DNA of 6,593 bases from Pedobacter sp. UBA2067 (GTDB taxonomy: Bacteria; Bacteroidota; Bacteroidia; Sphingobacteriales; Sphingobacteriaceae), in the NCBI GenBank assembly GCA_002333205.1, contig DDAD01000135.1, positions 333 through 6,925 of the forward strand, in the 5' to 3' direction. The notes beneath the pieces are model-generated. The model ran no database searches and was not told where the DNA came from. It worked only from the letters and a program-made list of their open reading frames with translations. Positions 6,187 through 6,593 of this stretch are shown piece after piece. Positions within the stretch are counted from its first letter, which is position 1. Every line of letters begins with the position of its first letter. The position numbers and the translations under genes were made by a program.

Positions 6187-6489
6187 TAGATTAGGAATCG
6201 GTTCATTTGCTAAAGCTTTATACGGACTCGCATATAACGGCTGTTTTGCTTTGCTACCAAGCTTATTCTCTCCGGTGGCACCATTATCCAACAGTAAACC
6301 GCCCAGGGCAAGCTCCTGTATTGCAATGATGGGACTCTTGGTCAGATTCTTTAATCCGCGTCTGAAGATGAATGCACCGGCCAGAATAGAAATCATGCGT
6401 TTGCCGGTACTTAGCCTAACTTCATCTGTTCCGTTCAAAATTGTTTTGCCTGCAGCCAGGGCAACAGTGTGTTGTAGTTTATTAAACAT
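6172..6489 (-). CDS. Small membrane protein, distantly DUF2892-like
   Basis: This encodes 105 residues and I do not recognise a function. Residues 31-46 (RMISILAGAFIFRRGL) and 53-69 (PIIAIQELALGGLLLDN) form two moderately hydrophobic stretches joined by a basic turn (KNLTK), suggesting a helical hairpin in the inner membrane. The flow VRLSTGKRMISILAGAFIFRRG, then GGLLLDNGATG, resembles the NVSxxER...AGG...YG...LLYRGxTG plan of DUF2892 domains. The usual CPxY after TG is missing; here the protein continues ENKLGSKAKQPLYASPYKAL. The C-terminal third is polar. The ATG at 6487-6489 has no Shine-Dalgarno sequence, as elsewhere in the window. The last four codons and the stop lie inside the right arm of a perfect inverted repeat. 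A minus-strand frame ends 50 bp upstream, so the two may share a transcript. That the gene is real is likely; the family link is tentative. Confidence 0.7.
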   Translation of the reverse strand: MFNKLQHTVALAAGKTILNGTDEVRLSTGKRMISILAGAFIFRRGLKNLTKSPIIAIQELALGGLLLDNGATGENKLGSKAKQPLYASPYKALANEPIPNLYRVK

Positions 6490-6539
6490 AGGTTTTAGGT
6501 GTTAGATCATCCTTTCAACACCCAGTCTATGCTATTGTT

Positions 6540-6593
6540 TTACTTAATTTCAATCGTCCTGTTAGCAGGATAACCATTGCAATGATTGTTGAA
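6540..6593 (-). CDS. C-terminal end of a possible minus-strand gene (partial)
   Basis: From the right edge a minus-strand frame runs 17 codons, ending GYPANRTIEIK and a TAA at 6540-6542. The direction and the 50-bp gap fit a gene upstream of the small membrane-protein gene. With so few residues neither the family nor even the coding status is certain; the protein-like ending and absence of stops are the only support. The gap (6490-6539) holds a weak 6-bp inverted repeat, GGTGTT/AACACC (6498-6522), and no clear promoter. Confidence 0.4.
   Translation of the reverse strand, partial: FNNHCNGYPANRTIEIK

Noticed and set aside
6251..6505. An 84-codon plus-strand frame opposite the small membrane-protein gene.
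   Set aside because: The minus-strand frame gives a coherent two-helix protein with DUF2892-like flow; the plus-strand product looks like an antisense translation and starts without context.

Overview
The window is a stretch of ordinary chromosome from a member of the Bacteroidota, most likely a Sphingobacteriaceae-type organism (inference). The evidence is the style of the proteins: MnmA carries the TGCCSLDSINDAR and KSESYEICF signatures that I associate with this phylum, and the sigma factor has no region 1.1. Start codons lack Shine-Dalgarno sequences and sit in A/T-rich leaders. Several upstream regions match the Bacteroidota -7 promoter element TAnnTTTG. I see no rRNA, tRNA, insertion sequence, CRISPR array or phage gene.

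Layout from left to right. Positions 1-135 hold the 3' end of a plus-strand membrane-protein gene. It converges, with a 12-bp gap, on a minus-strand unit made of topA (575-3172, DNA topoisomerase I) followed 22 bp downstream by a small conserved gene of unknown function (148-552). A 151-bp divergent spacer separates topA from a plus-strand glutathione-peroxidase-family gene (3324-3833). That gene converges on mnmA (3926-5017, minus, tRNA 2-thiouridylase), with a strong two-way intrinsic terminator between them. A 258-bp divergent spacer then carries a perfect -7 element facing each way and an 8-bp inverted repeat. It is followed by a plus-strand gene for a divergent primary-type sigma-70 factor (5276-6124). 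That gene converges on a small membrane-protein gene (6172-6489, minus), and a perfect 17-bp inverted repeat runs into the last codons of the latter. At the right edge 17 codons of a further minus-strand frame are visible (6540-6593).

These genes do not form one pathway. They are housekeeping functions: DNA supercoiling (topA), tRNA wobble-uridine thiolation (mnmA), peroxide detoxification (gpx) and transcription initiation (sigma). The part most worth a second look is the sigma factor. It keeps the overall RpoD layout and the -35-reading helix but has replaced the region 2.3 aromatic residues that normally open the promoter. I find no convincing new multi-gene system here; the other points of interest are small sequence-level oddities.
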